A stretch of DNA of 64,000 nucleotides from Ciceribacter sp. T2.26MG-112.2. GTDB lineage: Bacteria > Pseudomonadota > Alphaproteobacteria > Rhizobiales > Rhizobiaceae. Both the position numbers and the translations under genes were made by a program. The notes under the pieces are model-generated. The model made no database searches, had not been told where the DNA came from, and saw nothing but the letters and a program-made list of their open reading frames with translations. Below are positions 37,784 to 47,165 of the stretch, one piece after another. The stretch lies in NCBI RefSeq assembly GCF_900492205.1, contig NZ_UEYQ01000001.1, forward strand, positions 421,001-485,000, in the 5' to 3' direction. Position 1 is the stretch's first letter. The number at the start of each line of letters is the position of its first letter.

Positions 37784-39016
37784 TCAGTTGGCTCGATCGA
37801 GCGTTTCAAGCAGGACGGACTTGCTGATCGAGCCGAGATAGCGGTTGCGCTGGTCGACCACCGGCACCGGCCAGGGGCTCGACGCGACGCGGCCCAGCAC
37901 GTTTGACAGGGGCTCTTCCGCCGGGATGGGTTCCACCTCGGGCAGGAAGGCACTGCGGTAGGGGTCGGGGTCCCTGGCGCGCACCTTGTCGACCAGGGAG
38001 GCCTGGCTGACCATGCCGTGATAGGTCTTGTCGCGACCGAGAATGATGGCGTAGTCGCGGTCGAAATTCTTCATCCGCTCGAGCGCCGCCGCGACGCTCA
38101 CGCCCTGTCGTTCGATGATGGTCACCTGCGTCTTGCGCGCCACGTCGCCGGCCTTGAAGACCTGACTGACATCGACATTGCGGAAGAAGGACCGGACATA
38201 GTCATTGGCCGGCTGCATGACGATTTCGTCGGGTGTACCGACCTGGATAACCTCCCCGTCCTGCATGATGCAGATCCGGTCGCCGATCCGCATGGCTTCG
38301 TCGAGATCATGGCTGACGAAGACGATGGTGCGGCTGTGTTCCGACTGCAGCCGTACCAGTTCATCCTGCATTTCGGTGCGGATCAACGGATCGAGGGCCG
38401 AAAAGGCCTCGTCCATCAGAAGTATGGTGGGCTCGCTGGCCAGCGCGCGGGCCAGGCCTACGCGCTGCTTCATGCCGCCGGAGAGCTGGTCCGGGCGGCT
38501 CTCGGCATAGCCGGCAAGTCCGACCGCATCGAGCGCCGCAAGCGCCCGTTTCTTGCGCTCGGCCTCTGCCATGCCCGCCACTTCGAGGCCGAAAGCGGCA
38601 TTGTTGAGTACCGACCGGTTGGGCAGAAGCGCAAAGGACTGGAAGACCATGCTGATGTCGCGCCGGCGAAGCGCGATGAGCTCACTGCGGGACATGCCGG
38701 TAATATCGTGGCCGTCGATTTCGATCGAGCCCGAGGTCGGTTCTATCAGGCGGTTGAGCAGGCGGAGCAAGGTGGACTTGCCGGAACCCGAAAGGCCCAT
38801 GATGACGAAAATCTCGCCGGCACGGATATCGAATGTCGCATTGGAGACGCCGATGGAATTACCGGTCTGTGCATGCACCTCCGCCTTCGACTTGCCGGAG
38901 CGGAAGAGTTCGAGCGCCTTTTCCGGTCGCTCACCGAAAACTTTGTAGACGGATTTGAGACTGATCTTGGGCGTGTCCGGTTTTGCCGACACGTCTGTTT
39001 CAGTTGTCAGGGCCAT
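37784..39016 (-). CDS. proV: quaternary amine ABC ATPase with CBS domains
   Basis: 410 aa. Walker A GLSGSGKSTLLR near residue 72, signature LSGGMKQRVGLARAL near 175, Walker B ILLMDEAFSALDPLIR near 195. C-terminal tandem CBS domains (about 285-405), which in OpuA sense ionic strength or nucleotides. First gene of proVWX-XRE. The 601-base upstream region should hold an osmoregulated promoter. Confidence 0.94.
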   Translation of the reverse strand: MALTTETDVSAKPDTPKISLKSVYKVFGERPEKALELFRSGKSKAEVHAQTGNSIGVSNATFDIRAGEIFVIMGLSGSGKSTLLRLLNRLIEPTSGSIEIDGHDITGMSRSELIALRRRDISMVFQSFALLPNRSVLNNAAFGLEVAGMAEAERKKRALAALDAVGLAGYAESRPDQLSGGMKQRVGLARALASEPTILLMDEAFSALDPLIRTEMQDELVRLQSEHSRTIVFVSHDLDEAMRIGDRICIMQDGEVIQVGTPDEIVMQPANDYVRSFFRNVDVSQVFKAGDVARKTQVTIIERQGVSVAAALERMKNFDRDYAIILGRDKTYHGMVSQASLVDKVRARDPDPYRSAFLPEVEPIPAEEPLSNVLGRVASSPWPVPVVDQRNRYLGSISKSVLLETLDRAN

Positions 39017-39617
39017 ATTTTCTCAAGCCCCCGCTCGGTAGCGGGAGAACGCTCCTTTTCTGGCGAAATAGTTCCACGCGGAGCACTCAGTGCTGTTCCG
39101 AGGGAGCAATATTCCCGTCTTCATCGAACGGCGCGAGCGCCGCAGTTCCCGTGCTGATATCAGTCTCTGTTGACAAGGCAAAAAGATGCCTGAGACAAGT
39201 GGATCTGCAAAAAGCAAATCGTCTCGCGAGCGAGATGAGGCCTCTACATATGGGAAAAAGCCACACTTGTCCATAAAAAAATCTAGATTTAGTGGTTCCA
39301 GCCTATTGTTCGCTTCGCCTTGGCTTGCGGTCGGAAGGCTGAAAAGTGGGGGGATAAGGGCATTTCCTGCCTTTTCGGCGGCCCTCATTCAGGGTGTCAT
39401 GCGCTGCCTGATATGATGCAGAATAGGATTTCCCGGCATTGTCATTCATCAGTGATCCAAGGTCTTGGCGAACGGCGCAGAGAGTAGATATCCGTCAAGG
39501 AAACCACGTGCTCGCAACGACTTCGGCTGTAGCCAAGCATGGCGGGGACATTCGCCGGGGTCTTCCGAGATGACGACGTCGCGATAGGCTGGCGTTCTTT
39601 AACGAAAGGAGCATGAC
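39017..39617. promoter_or_regulatory. 601-base intergenic region upstream of proV and ybhB
   Basis: Divergent control region. An AT-rich stretch at about 39170-39310, unusual in this GC-rich window, ends in ATAAAAAAATCTAGATTTAG near 39275-39295 and probably contains the proV promoter. Small open frames on both strands (up to about 120 codons) show no family resemblance and have biased composition; I do not call them genes. No FNR-type box found here. Confidence 0.5.
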
Positions 39618-40091
39618 ATGGCCTTCGTGATAGCCTCACCCGCATTCGCCCATAACGGACAAATTCCGCGCCCCTATACCTGTGAGGGTGAGGACATCTC
39701 GCCGCCACTCGAATGGAAAGGCGTTCCGCCCACGACGAAAAGTCTGGTCCTCATCGTCGACGATCCGGACGCGCCGGATCCCGCCCACCCAAAAATGACC
39801 TGGGTTCATTGGATACTCTACAATCTGCCTCCGGACCTGAGCGGTCTACCCGCCGGCGTGTCGGTCCTGCACGGAACGACCGTGACCGGTATCAACGACT
39901 GGAAGCGCAAGGATTACGGCGGCCCCTGCCCGCCGATCGGCAGGCATCGCTACTTTTTCAAGCTCTATGCACTCGATCGCCTGCTAGACCATTTGACGCC
40001 GGGATCCAAGGACCAGATCGAGTCGGCGATGCGCGGCCATGTCCTCTCCGGCACGGAGATCATCGGGACCTATCAGAAGGCAGGCACGTGA
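39618..40091 (+). CDS. YbhB/YbcL family Raf kinase inhibitor-like (PEBP) protein
   Basis: 157 aa, standard length. SPAFAHNGQIPRPYTCEGEDISPPL at the start (split motifs) plus VDDPDAPDPAHPKMTWVHWI near residue 48, and GGPCPPIGRHRYFFKLYALD near 100, form the PEBP ligand pocket. Bacterial members have no settled role. A good GAAAGGAG site precedes the ATG. Neighbouring hsp20 remnant and an FNR-type regulon nearby suggest a stress or low-oxygen context. Confidence 0.9.
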   Translation: MAFVIASPAFAHNGQIPRPYTCEGEDISPPLEWKGVPPTTKSLVLIVDDPDAPDPAHPKMTWVHWILYNLPPDLSGLPAGVSVLHGTTVTGINDWKRKDYGGPCPPIGRHRYFFKLYALDRLLDHLTPGSKDQIESAMRGHVLSGTEIIGTYQKAGT

Positions 40092-40121
40092 TGACAAGAG
40101 GCCGACCGGGCCCCATGCCGT

Positions 40122-40460
40122 ATGGCGTCTGACGCCGATCGTTCGATCGAACGTCAACGTTATCTGCATGACGGACGAACTTCCCGGCGTGGAGCGGCAG
40201 GAAATCGACGACCCAATCACGATCAAGGCGAAAAGAAACCTGAAAAGGAAGAAAAGAAGGAGCGCAAGGGCACGCTTCATCGCATAAGAGCGTGCGGCCG
40301 ATTCCTTCCAAAGAACGATGATTTCGCCGTTCAGGGTCGATGCCGACACCGTCAAGCCCGATTTTGAGAATGGTGTACTGACGGTGACGGTCCCGAAACC
40401 GCCGGGCGCGGTGGCGCAGACAAGAAACATCGAAGTCCGTGAGCCGGCTTGGCATTCCTA
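40122..40460 (+). pseudogene. decayed small heat-shock protein (Hsp20) gene
   Basis: Three pieces of an alpha-crystallin protein appear in successive frames. MTDELPGVERQEIDD then PITIKAKR is the beta2-beta4 area, with a shortened middle. QGEKKPEKEEKKERKG then HRI follows in a second frame. ERAADSFQRT then VDADTVKPDFENGVLTVTVPKPP (read as two motifs) follows in a third, ending near RNIEV at about 40435. At least two frameshifts and an internal deletion, no intact start, so it is a true pseudogene rather than a single error. Confidence 0.8.
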
Positions 40461-40516
40461 CGCTGACGCCCAAGCGTACACTCGAACCAGCATGTCAAAC
40501 GACGTGCCGGGACCTT

Positions 40517-40762
40517 CTAGACAACCTTCTCCCCGAGATAGTCGACGATGGCCGCGAAGCTGCGAAGCCTGGGATAGTCCTCCTCCGGGATCGGCAGCGA
40601 AAAGCGCTTTGCCAGAGCCGTGATCAGATTGAGGAAATCGATGGAGTCGATGTCGAACTCCTGCCTAAGGTCCCCATCCCCGTCTATCTCCGCAACATCG
40701 ACATCAGGCGCGATGCGCCGAAGCGCCTCCGCCAGCACCGCTTCCAGTTCCTGCTTGGTCAT
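40517..40762 (-). CDS. acyl carrier protein
   Basis: 81 aa. DIDSID places the phosphopantetheine Ser at residue 40; helices and acidic character match ACPs (FSLPIPEEDYPRLRSF near 52-67 is helix III). Not the fatty-acid AcpP context: its ATG overlaps the E2 stop by 4 bases and it ends a 2-oxoacid dehydrogenase operon. It may accept an acyl group from E2 or from the AMP-forming ligase. No known partner synthase is nearby. Confidence 0.9.
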   Translation of the reverse strand: MTKQELEAVLAEALRRIAPDVDVAEIDGDGDLRQEFDIDSIDFLNLITALAKRFSLPIPEEDYPRLRSFAAIVDYLGEKVV

Positions 40763-42009
40763 AGGGCCTCCGGCTTCTGCAGAAGTTGGTCAATATGGGA
40801 CAGAAAGAGCGCGCCGCGGTGGCCGTCGCTCACCCGGTGGTCTCCGGCCAGCGTGACATGCACGATCTTGTGCGGACCGATCAGACCCTCCAGTGCCCGT
40901 ACTTCCGTGACCGGCATGCCGAAGCCGACGATGGCGACCTGAGGCGGATAGATGACGCCATAGAGGGTCTCGACACCGCGATCGCCAAGGCTCGAGACTG
41001 TAATCGTCGGGTCCGACAGTTCCGACGACCGGAATCTGCCTGCCCTGACCCGGCCGACAAGATCGCGCATGGCCGCCATCAGTTCGGGGACACCGAGCGC
41101 ATCGGCATCATGGATGGCGGGAGCCACGAGACCGGTTCCCCGGATATTGATCGCCACGCCGGCATGGACGACCGGGCTCGGGCGGAAGACGCCATCGGTG
41201 AAATGTCCGTTGAATTCCGGATACTTCCGCGTCGCCCGCGCGACGGCCTTGACGAACAGTGCGCCCAGAACCAGACGCTCCGCCGGATCGCGCCGGGTGT
41301 TGAAGTTCGACAGCCAGGCCTCGGCTTCCGTGAGGTCGATTCTGTGCGCCAGATAATAGTGCGGGATCTCCCGCTTGGAACGCGCCATGGCGGCGGCAAT
41401 GGCGGCGCGCATGCCGGTCATCGGTTGCAGGACGGCTTCGACGGGTGGTGCGGCAGGTGTCGGCGGACGGCTTTCCATTCCCTCAAGATCACGAAGCTGG
41501 GTTTCCCCATGAGGACCGCCGCCCTCGACCAGTGACAGATCGATGCCGTGATCCACCGCATAGCGCCGTGCCGCGGGCGAGGCACGCACCCTTTCCGGCG
41601 CTGTCTCGGCAGCCCTCGGCGGCGGTGCGACGGACAAGGGCACAGGCTCTTCCGGTCGCTGCCGGGCGGCGGCTGCAATCTCGGCCATCTGCGGCGGAAC
41701 GGGGGCTTCTGCGGGCGGTCCTTCCGGGGCCGGCGGAGCCGGAGCACCTGGGGCGACAGCAGCCGCCGGCTCGTCCTGACGCCGTATCAGCGCTATCGGC
41801 GTTCCCACCGGAACCCTGGTGCCGATCTGGGCGATCGGCCCCTCGAAGATGCCTTCCTCGAAATTCTCAATCTCGATCGCACCCTTTTGGGTTTCGACCA
41901 CAGCGATGACATCGCCCCGCCTCAGGGTCGCGCCCGGCTTGACGAGCCATTCGACGAGCGTCCCGGCTTCCATGTCCGCGCCAAGCGAAGGCATGCGGAA
42001 TTCAGCCAT
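40759..42009 (-). CDS. 2-oxoacid dehydrogenase E2 acyltransferase
   Basis: 416 aa from the ATG at 42009; a GTG at 42015 that overlaps the E1 stop is an alternative. Lipoyl domain with lipoyl Lys42 in VETQKGAIEI, long Ala/Pro hinge (80-145), peripheral subunit-binding segment near 148-182 (SPAARRYAVDHGIDLS), and catalytic domain with GDHRVSDGHRGA near 395. All parts needed for E1 and E3 docking and acyl transfer are present. Substrate unknown (pyruvate is the default guess). Confidence 0.9.
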   Translation of the reverse strand: MAEFRMPSLGADMEAGTLVEWLVKPGATLRRGDVIAVVETQKGAIEIENFEEGIFEGPIAQIGTRVPVGTPIALIRRQDEPAAAVAPGAPAPPAPEGPPAEAPVPPQMAEIAAAARQRPEEPVPLSVAPPPRAAETAPERVRASPAARRYAVDHGIDLSLVEGGGPHGETQLRDLEGMESRPPTPAAPPVEAVLQPMTGMRAAIAAAMARSKREIPHYYLAHRIDLTEAEAWLSNFNTRRDPAERLVLGALFVKAVARATRKYPEFNGHFTDGVFRPSPVVHAGVAINIRGTGLVAPAIHDADALGVPELMAAMRDLVGRVRAGRFRSSELSDPTITVSSLGDRGVETLYGVIYPPQVAIVGFGMPVTEVRALEGLIGPHKIVHVTLAGDHRVSDGHRGALFLSHIDQLLQKPEAL

Positions 42010-42011
42010 GA

Positions 42012-44015
42012 TCACGCCTTTCCCATGAGAGAGCGCACGGCAGAGACGATCTTGTCGACCTGCGGTATCGCCGCGTCCTCAAGATGCTTGGCATAGGGGA
42101 TAGGCACCTCCTCGCTGCAGACCCTGGCAAGCGGCGCGTCGAGCTCGTAGAAACACTTCTCCGCAATCCGCATGCCGATTTCGGCGGAGATGCTTCCCGA
42201 GCGCCACCCCTCGTCGACGATCAAGGCTCTCCGGGTCTTCGACACGGAGGCAAGGATCGTCTGCTCATCAAGCGGCCTTAGACTGCGAAGATCGATGACC
42301 TCGGCGGAGATGCCGGCACGTTCGAGTTCGGCTGCGGCATCCAGTGTCTTGAACAGCGATCCACCATAGGTGATCAGCGAGACATCGCGCCCTTCCCTGC
42401 GCACCGCTGCGCTGCTGATATCGACCGGAGCGGCGTTGACGGCCAGTGGTCCGCTTCGGTTGTAGAGCATGACATTTTCGAAGATCAGCACCGGGTCCGG
42501 GTCTTCCAGCGCCGTCCAGAGCATGCCGCGCGCGTCTTCGATGGTCGCCGGCGTGAGGACGCGTAGGCCCGGTATATGCGCATACCAGCCTTCCAGACTG
42601 TGGGAGTGCTGCGCCGCCAGTTGCCGGCCTGCCCCCGTCGCCATACGGATGACGATCGGGACCCCGAACTGGCCGTTCGACATGTGCCGGAACGTCGCAG
42701 CCGTGTTGAGAATCTGGTCCAGGGCCAGCATGGAGAAGTTGACCGTCATCACCTCGACGATCGGACGCATTCCGGCGATCGCGGCGCCGATTCCCGCGCC
42801 GGTGAACCCGGATTCCGACAACGGTGTGTCGCGGATCCGGTCCGGCCCGTATTTCTGCAGCAAGCCCTTGCTGACGGCATAGCACCCCCCATACTGGCCG
42901 ACATCCTCCCCCATCAGGAAAGTCCGGCTGTCGCGGTCGAGCGCCTCCTCGATCGCCATCTTCACCGCTTCGCGATAGGTGGTTTCCACAGTCTCCGCAG
43001 CCGGCTCGACCTTTGGCGGCGAAGCGGGCCGAACCGGGGCCACGACATGCCGGCCCAGGCTCTCGAGCGGTTCCCAGCTTCCGGCTTCCGCGAACGCCAC
43101 GGCGTCGGCGATCTCGGCATCGGTTTCAGCGGTGATCCTGTCAATATCACCGGCATGAACGATGCCATTCTCAAGCAGCCATGACTGGAAGCGCAGGATC
43201 GGCCCCTTGCGCCGCCATTCCTCGACCTCCTCCTTCGATCGATAGAGCTGTGCATCGAACATTGAGTGGGCACGAAACCGATAGGTCTGGCACTCCAGGA
43301 AATAGGGTTCCCCTACCTCCCGGATCGTTTCCAGTGCGCGCCGTGCGGCCGCTTCGACGGCGACGACATCCATTCCGTCGACAAGCTCGCTGATCAGCCC
43401 GTAACTCTCGGCCTTCCTGTGAATGTCGATGACCGCCTCCGAGCGTTCCAGCGCGGTGCCCATGGCATAGCGGTTGTTTTCGCAGACGAACAGCACCGGC
43501 AGATGCCAGAGCGAGGCGAGATTGAGGCTCTCGTGAAATTCCCCTTCGGCGACCGCGCCTTCGCCGAAAAAGCACACCGTTACTTGTTCATCGCCGCGCA
43601 TCTTGTCGGCAAGCGCCAGACCCGCGGCAAGCGGCAGGCCGCCGCCGACGATTGCGTTGCCACCGTAGAAATTGGTGGCGGCGGAGAACAGATGCATGGA
43701 GCCGCCCCGCCCGCCCGAGCAACCTTCCATCTTGCCATACATCTCCGCCATGACCGTCTTCATCGGCAGGCCGCGCACCAGCGCGTGGCCATGTTCGCGA
43801 TAGGTCGCGACGATACGATCCTCGCTTTGCAGAAGAGGAATGATGCCGGCGGCGATCGCCTCCTCGCCATCGTAGAGATGCAGGAATCCACGGATCTTCT
43901 GCTCGGTGTAAAGCTCGGCGCACTTGTCCTCGAACCGGCGGATGCGGATCATCTGGGCCAGGAGGTCGAGCACGTGCTCTCGCGTCAGATGCGGTTTTTG
44001 GGAGCGGTCGGTCAT
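42012..44015 (-). CDS. fused E1 alpha-beta 2-oxoacid dehydrogenase
   Basis: 667 aa single chain. Residues 1-325 are E1 alpha, with the TPP motif as [17 protein letters not shown] near 149-165 and [12 protein letters not shown] near 175. Residues 345-667 are E1 beta, with [12 protein letters not shown] near 370 and [13 protein letters not shown] near 430. Alpha/beta fusion contrasts with the split bkd E1. The metal-binding GDG reads GEG (residues 151-153), which I believe is normal in this fused subfamily. ATG overlaps the ligase stop by 4 bases. Confidence 0.93.
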   Translation of the reverse strand: MTDRSQKPHLTREHVLDLLAQMIRIRRFEDKCAELYTEQKIRGFLHLYDGEEAIAAGIIPLLQSEDRIVATYREHGHALVRGLPMKTVMAEMYGKMEGCSGGRGGSMHLFSAATNFYGGNAIVGGGLPLAAGLALADKMRGDEQVTVCFFGEGAVAEGEFHESLNLASLWHLPVLFVCENNRYAMGTALERSEAVIDIHRKAESYGLISELVDGMDVVAVEAAARRALETIREVGEPYFLECQTYRFRAHSMFDAQLYRSKEEVEEWRRKGPILRFQSWLLENGIVHAGDIDRITAETDAEIADAVAFAEAGSWEPLESLGRHVVAPVRPASPPKVEPAAETVETTYREAVKMAIEEALDRDSRTFLMGEDVGQYGGCYAVSKGLLQKYGPDRIRDTPLSESGFTGAGIGAAIAGMRPIVEVMTVNFSMLALDQILNTAATFRHMSNGQFGVPIVIRMATGAGRQLAAQHSHSLEGWYAHIPGLRVLTPATIEDARGMLWTALEDPDPVLIFENVMLYNRSGPLAVNAAPVDISSAAVRREGRDVSLITYGGSLFKTLDAAAELERAGISAEVIDLRSLRPLDEQTILASVSKTRRALIVDEGWRSGSISAEIGMRIAEKCFYELDAPLARVCSEEVPIPYAKHLEDAAIPQVDKIVSAVRSLMGKA

Positions 44016-45760
44016 CTTTCGTCACTTTCAAGCGTTGAGATGTCGCCCTCGGGCAGGCCCAACTCCCGTGCCTTGAGCAGGCGCCGCATGATCTTGCCGG
44101 AGCGCGTCTTGGGCAGATTATTCCTGAAGGCAATTTCCTTCGGCGCAACGGCGGGACCAAGCCGCTTTCGCGCATGGCCGAGGAGATCGAGCATCAGGTC
44201 ATCGCTGCCCTCGTGACCCGGTTTGAGAGCGACGAAGGCTTTGACCACCTCGCCGATCGTTTCGTCCGGTATGCCGATGACTGCCGCCTCGGCAACGGCC
44301 GGATGCTCCATCAGCGCGCTTTCGACCTCGAACGGGCCGATCAGGTGGCCCGCGCTCTTGATAACGTCGTCATCGCGACCGACGAACCAGAAATATCCAT
44401 CCTCGTCCCGCATCGCCAGGTCGCCGCTCAGATACCAGCCATCGACGAAGCACTTGCGGTAGCGTTCCTCCTCGTGGAGATAGGCCCGCATCATCGACGG
44501 CCAACCGGGTTTCAGCGCCAACTGGCCGATCGTCATCGGCCTTGAGGCTTCCCGCACCGTACCGTCATGCTTCTCGACGATCCCGGCGACAATGCCGGGA
44601 AGGGGCTTGCCCATCGAACCCGGCTTGACGTCCATCGAGGCATAGTTGGCGATCATGATGCCACCCGTCTCCGTCTGCCACCAGTTGTCGTGGAACGGCA
44701 TGCCAAACGTCCTGTTGCTCCAGATCACCGCTTCGGGATTGAGCGGCTCGCCGACGCTGGCCATGAAACGCAGTCGAGAAAGATCGTATCCCTTCGCGAG
44801 CGCCGCGCCGGCTTTCATCAGCATGCGGATGGCGGTCGGTGCCGTATACCAGACGTTCACCTTCTCGCTCTCGAGGATGCCGTACCAGCGACCTGCGTCG
44901 AATTCAGCCTCGTCCACGATCATCGTGGCGCCGTTGGTGAGCGGTGAAATGATGCCGTAGGACGTGCCTGTGACCCAGCCGGGATCGGCCGTGCACCAGA
45001 ACACGTCATCTGGATGGAGGTCGAGGGCAAGCTTTCCAGTCAAATGGTGGGCCACCACCGCCCGGTGCACATGAACAGCACCCTTGGGTCGACCTGTCGT
45101 ACCGGAGGTGAAGTGCAGGAGCGCCATGTCTTCCGGATCGGTCGCCGCGACCGGAAACTCCGTGGCCGCATTGGCCATCAGCGAGGGGAGATCGTGTGTG
45201 TCCGATTCCACCTCACCGCCGGCATCGATCAGGAGTACCGCGTCGAGGCCCTCGAGCTCCTTGCGCCAGGGAGCGACCTTCCTTTTGTAGAGCGAATGGG
45301 AGGTGACCAGAACGCGCGCGCTGCCGATCTCCATGCGGGCCTTGACCGGTTCCGGTCCGAAGGCCGAAAACATCGGGCAGAAAACCGCGCCGCATTTCAG
45401 CGTGCCAAGCGCGGCGACGTAGAGTTCCGGGACACGACCGAGGAGGGAATACACCCTGTCACCCCTGGCAATTCCAAGCCCATTGAGAACATTGGCGAAA
45501 CGGTTTGTTTCCCGCTGCATTTCGACGTAGCTGAAGTCCCGCCGCGCACCGTCTTTCGAAATCCACCGGATGGCAGTCCTGTCGCCTCGACCGTGAATGA
45601 CGTGCCTGTCGATGGCCTCGAATGCGATGTTCAACTTTCCGCCGGAAAGCCCGTCGAGAAGACGCTCCGCGTCCTCCCAGTGAAAGCCCGCGCAGAACTG
45701 GTCATAGTCAGGCAGATTGGCCTTTAGCCTGGTGGCGTCGCTCTTGCGGATAATGTCCAT
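44012..45760 (-). CDS. acetyl-CoA synthetase-like AMP-forming ligase
   Basis: 582 aa from [10 protein letters not shown] (GGGAGAGG before the ATG). P-loop [13 protein letters not shown] near residue 222, NWWQTETGG near 370 (the Trp favours short acids such as acetate or propionate), [15 protein letters not shown] near 466, and C-terminal [10 protein letters not shown] near 555 with the acetylatable Lys. About 70 residues shorter than AcsA. First gene of the ligase-E1-E2-ACP operon, downstream of an FNR-type box. Confidence 0.9.
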   Translation of the reverse strand: MDIIRKSDATRLKANLPDYDQFCAGFHWEDAERLLDGLSGGKLNIAFEAIDRHVIHGRGDRTAIRWISKDGARRDFSYVEMQRETNRFANVLNGLGIARGDRVYSLLGRVPELYVAALGTLKCGAVFCPMFSAFGPEPVKARMEIGSARVLVTSHSLYKRKVAPWRKELEGLDAVLLIDAGGEVESDTHDLPSLMANAATEFPVAATDPEDMALLHFTSGTTGRPKGAVHVHRAVVAHHLTGKLALDLHPDDVFWCTADPGWVTGTSYGIISPLTNGATMIVDEAEFDAGRWYGILESEKVNVWYTAPTAIRMLMKAGAALAKGYDLSRLRFMASVGEPLNPEAVIWSNRTFGMPFHDNWWQTETGGIMIANYASMDVKPGSMGKPLPGIVAGIVEKHDGTVREASRPMTIGQLALKPGWPSMMRAYLHEEERYRKCFVDGWYLSGDLAMRDEDGYFWFVGRDDDVIKSAGHLIGPFEVESALMEHPAVAEAAVIGIPDETIGEVVKAFVALKPGHEGSDDLMLDLLGHARKRLGPAVAPKEIAFRNNLPKTRSGKIMRRLLKARELGLPEGDISTLESDER

Positions 45761-45843
45761 CGACCTCTCCCACGTGGCGTCCGTTGGCAATCCTCCTCCA
45801 GGACCCACAATCTCTATATGGATCAGAGCCCCTTTGAGCCGCA

Positions 45844-45857
45844 TTGATGGCCGTCAA
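45844..45857 (-). promoter_or_regulatory. FNR/FixK-type box of the ligase-E1-E2-ACP operon
   Basis: TTGATGGCCGTCAA matches the TTGAT-4-ATCAA consensus at 9 of 10 positions. It lies 84 bases before the ligase start. A CATATA hexamer centred about 33 bases downstream on the minus strand can be the -10, the spacing of a class II FNR promoter. Likely bound by the regulator encoded at 45976-46788. Confidence 0.75.
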
Positions 45858-45975
45858 CGCCCTGGTCCCTCCTGTACCCGGGATAGCCGCCCCGTTGCTC
45901 GAGCCTCTGGCGCGATTGGTAGAGAGCGCTTTTGAAAAGCTTCGGAGTTTGAGGGCGAAACGCGTCAGCACGGAT

Positions 45976-46788
45976 TCAGGCGAGCCCAGATTGCGACCAG
46001 CTCTTTCCCTTCAGCGCCTGCGGCACTCCGGAATCGAGCTCGCTCGTCGGTATCGACTTCGCCATGGCGTTCCAGTGCTGCTTCGACAGCGACTGAAGCC
46101 GACCGAGATTGCAGATCTCGAAATGGGAATTGTCCAGAATCCTGATGATCCTCTGACGTGCCAACGCCTGAACATGCCTGCTGATGGTTTCGACCGTCGT
46201 GCCGAGGTAGCCGGCGATGTCGCGACGCCCGATTGGAAATTCAATGAAGCGGTCGTGGGTCGGCAGTCCGGCCATGCGCATCCTCTTATGGATATGCAGC
46301 ATGAAGCTGACAACGCGTTCGAAGGTGTTCTGGCAACCGAGAACCATGATCCATTCGCGACTCAACTCCAGATCGCGCAACGCCCCCATCATGACCGTGT
46401 GCTCCAGCCCATGATGGCTGGCCAAGAGGGCTTCGAAGGGTTTCTGAGGAAATACGCAGGCAGCGACATCGGTCGCGGCCTCGTACATGAAGGCGCTGCC
46501 GCTGCGAAAAAAATGTCCGAAATACTCGCCGGGCATGGCCAAGCCCACGATCTGCTGTCGTCCGTCGTCGAGTGTTTGCGTTATGCGCACAACGCCGGAT
46601 GCCACCCGGCCGATGATGCTTGGTTCATCGCCCTCGGCAACGATGGTGATACCGCTGTCATACTGCCTGATATGGCCGATCCGCTTCAATTGCTCTTGTG
46701 CGTCGTCCGGCCGAACACCCCTGGGATGGCTGTGTAATTGCAGAGGCTGGTCAGCAATCGCATCCGAATCGACCATGATTTTTGGCAT
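45976..46788 (-). CDS. Crp/FNR family regulator, FixK-like
   Basis: 270 aa from MPKIMVDSDA; GGAGGAG precedes this ATG, and an upstream in-frame start is disfavoured. Cyclic-nucleotide-like beta barrel (about 45-150), dimer helix, then winged helix with DIAGYLGTTVETISRHVQAL near 205. The E--SR recognition pattern reads TTGA-type half-sites. The N-terminal Cys cluster of oxygen-sensing FNR is absent; only scattered Cys occur, so it resembles FixK more than FNR. It lies just upstream of, and parallel to, the operon it probably activates. Confidence 0.9.
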   Translation of the reverse strand: MPKIMVDSDAIADQPLQLHSHPRGVRPDDAQEQLKRIGHIRQYDSGITIVAEGDEPSIIGRVASGVVRITQTLDDGRQQIVGLAMPGEYFGHFFRSGSAFMYEAATDVAACVFPQKPFEALLASHHGLEHTVMMGALRDLELSREWIMVLGCQNTFERVVSFMLHIHKRMRMAGLPTHDRFIEFPIGRRDIAGYLGTTVETISRHVQALARQRIIRILDNSHFEICNLGRLQSLSKQHWNAMAKSIPTSELDSGVPQALKGKSWSQSGLA

Positions 46789-46863
46789 ACTCTCCTCCCA
46801 GCAGCAGTGGCCAAATGCAATTGACAGACTTTCTAACACCTACTCCCAATACCCCGCGTCGAA

Positions 46864-46877
46864 TTGACCCAGGTCAA
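46864..46877 (-). promoter_or_regulatory. FNR/FixK-type box upstream of the regulator gene
   Basis: TTGACCCAGGTCAA, a perfect 5-4-5 palindrome fitting TTGA-6-TCAA, 76 bases before the regulator start. TTAGAA about 37 bases further on could be a -10. Suggests autoregulation or control by another FixK/FNR protein. Confidence 0.7.
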
Positions 46878-47165
46878 TCCCGACGCGGATTGAGCACTTC
46901 GTTAGCGATATTCAATCGACTGCACGAACTTCCATACGGCCGGCGTCGCCGGCGGTCTTGGCCCAATGCCAATATTCTCCGGCCTGACCTTACGCGCCGG
47001 CTCTTGGCGGCACCGCCTCTTGCCTTCCGGTTCCTACAGCAATTCCTGCCGCCCGCACTGGCGCCCCCGGATGCGGCTGGCAGGAGTTGTCCTGCCGGCC
47101 GAAGGGGCTGCCCACGGAATCAGTTCATGGCCACTTCCAGACACCTTCATATCCAAGGCGGAGGT
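46878..47165. other. intergenic region without recognisable genes
   Basis: 288 bases between the FNR-box region and the 3' end of the dehydrogenase gene at 47166. GC-rich with short self-complementary runs (for example GCCGGCGTCGCCGGC near 46941), but no T-tract terminator, RNA gene or credible coding frame. Confidence 0.5.

Noticed and set aside
39023..39388. 121-codon minus-strand frame upstream of proV
   Set aside because: No ribosome site or recognisable motif; lies in a likely promoter region with unusual base content.
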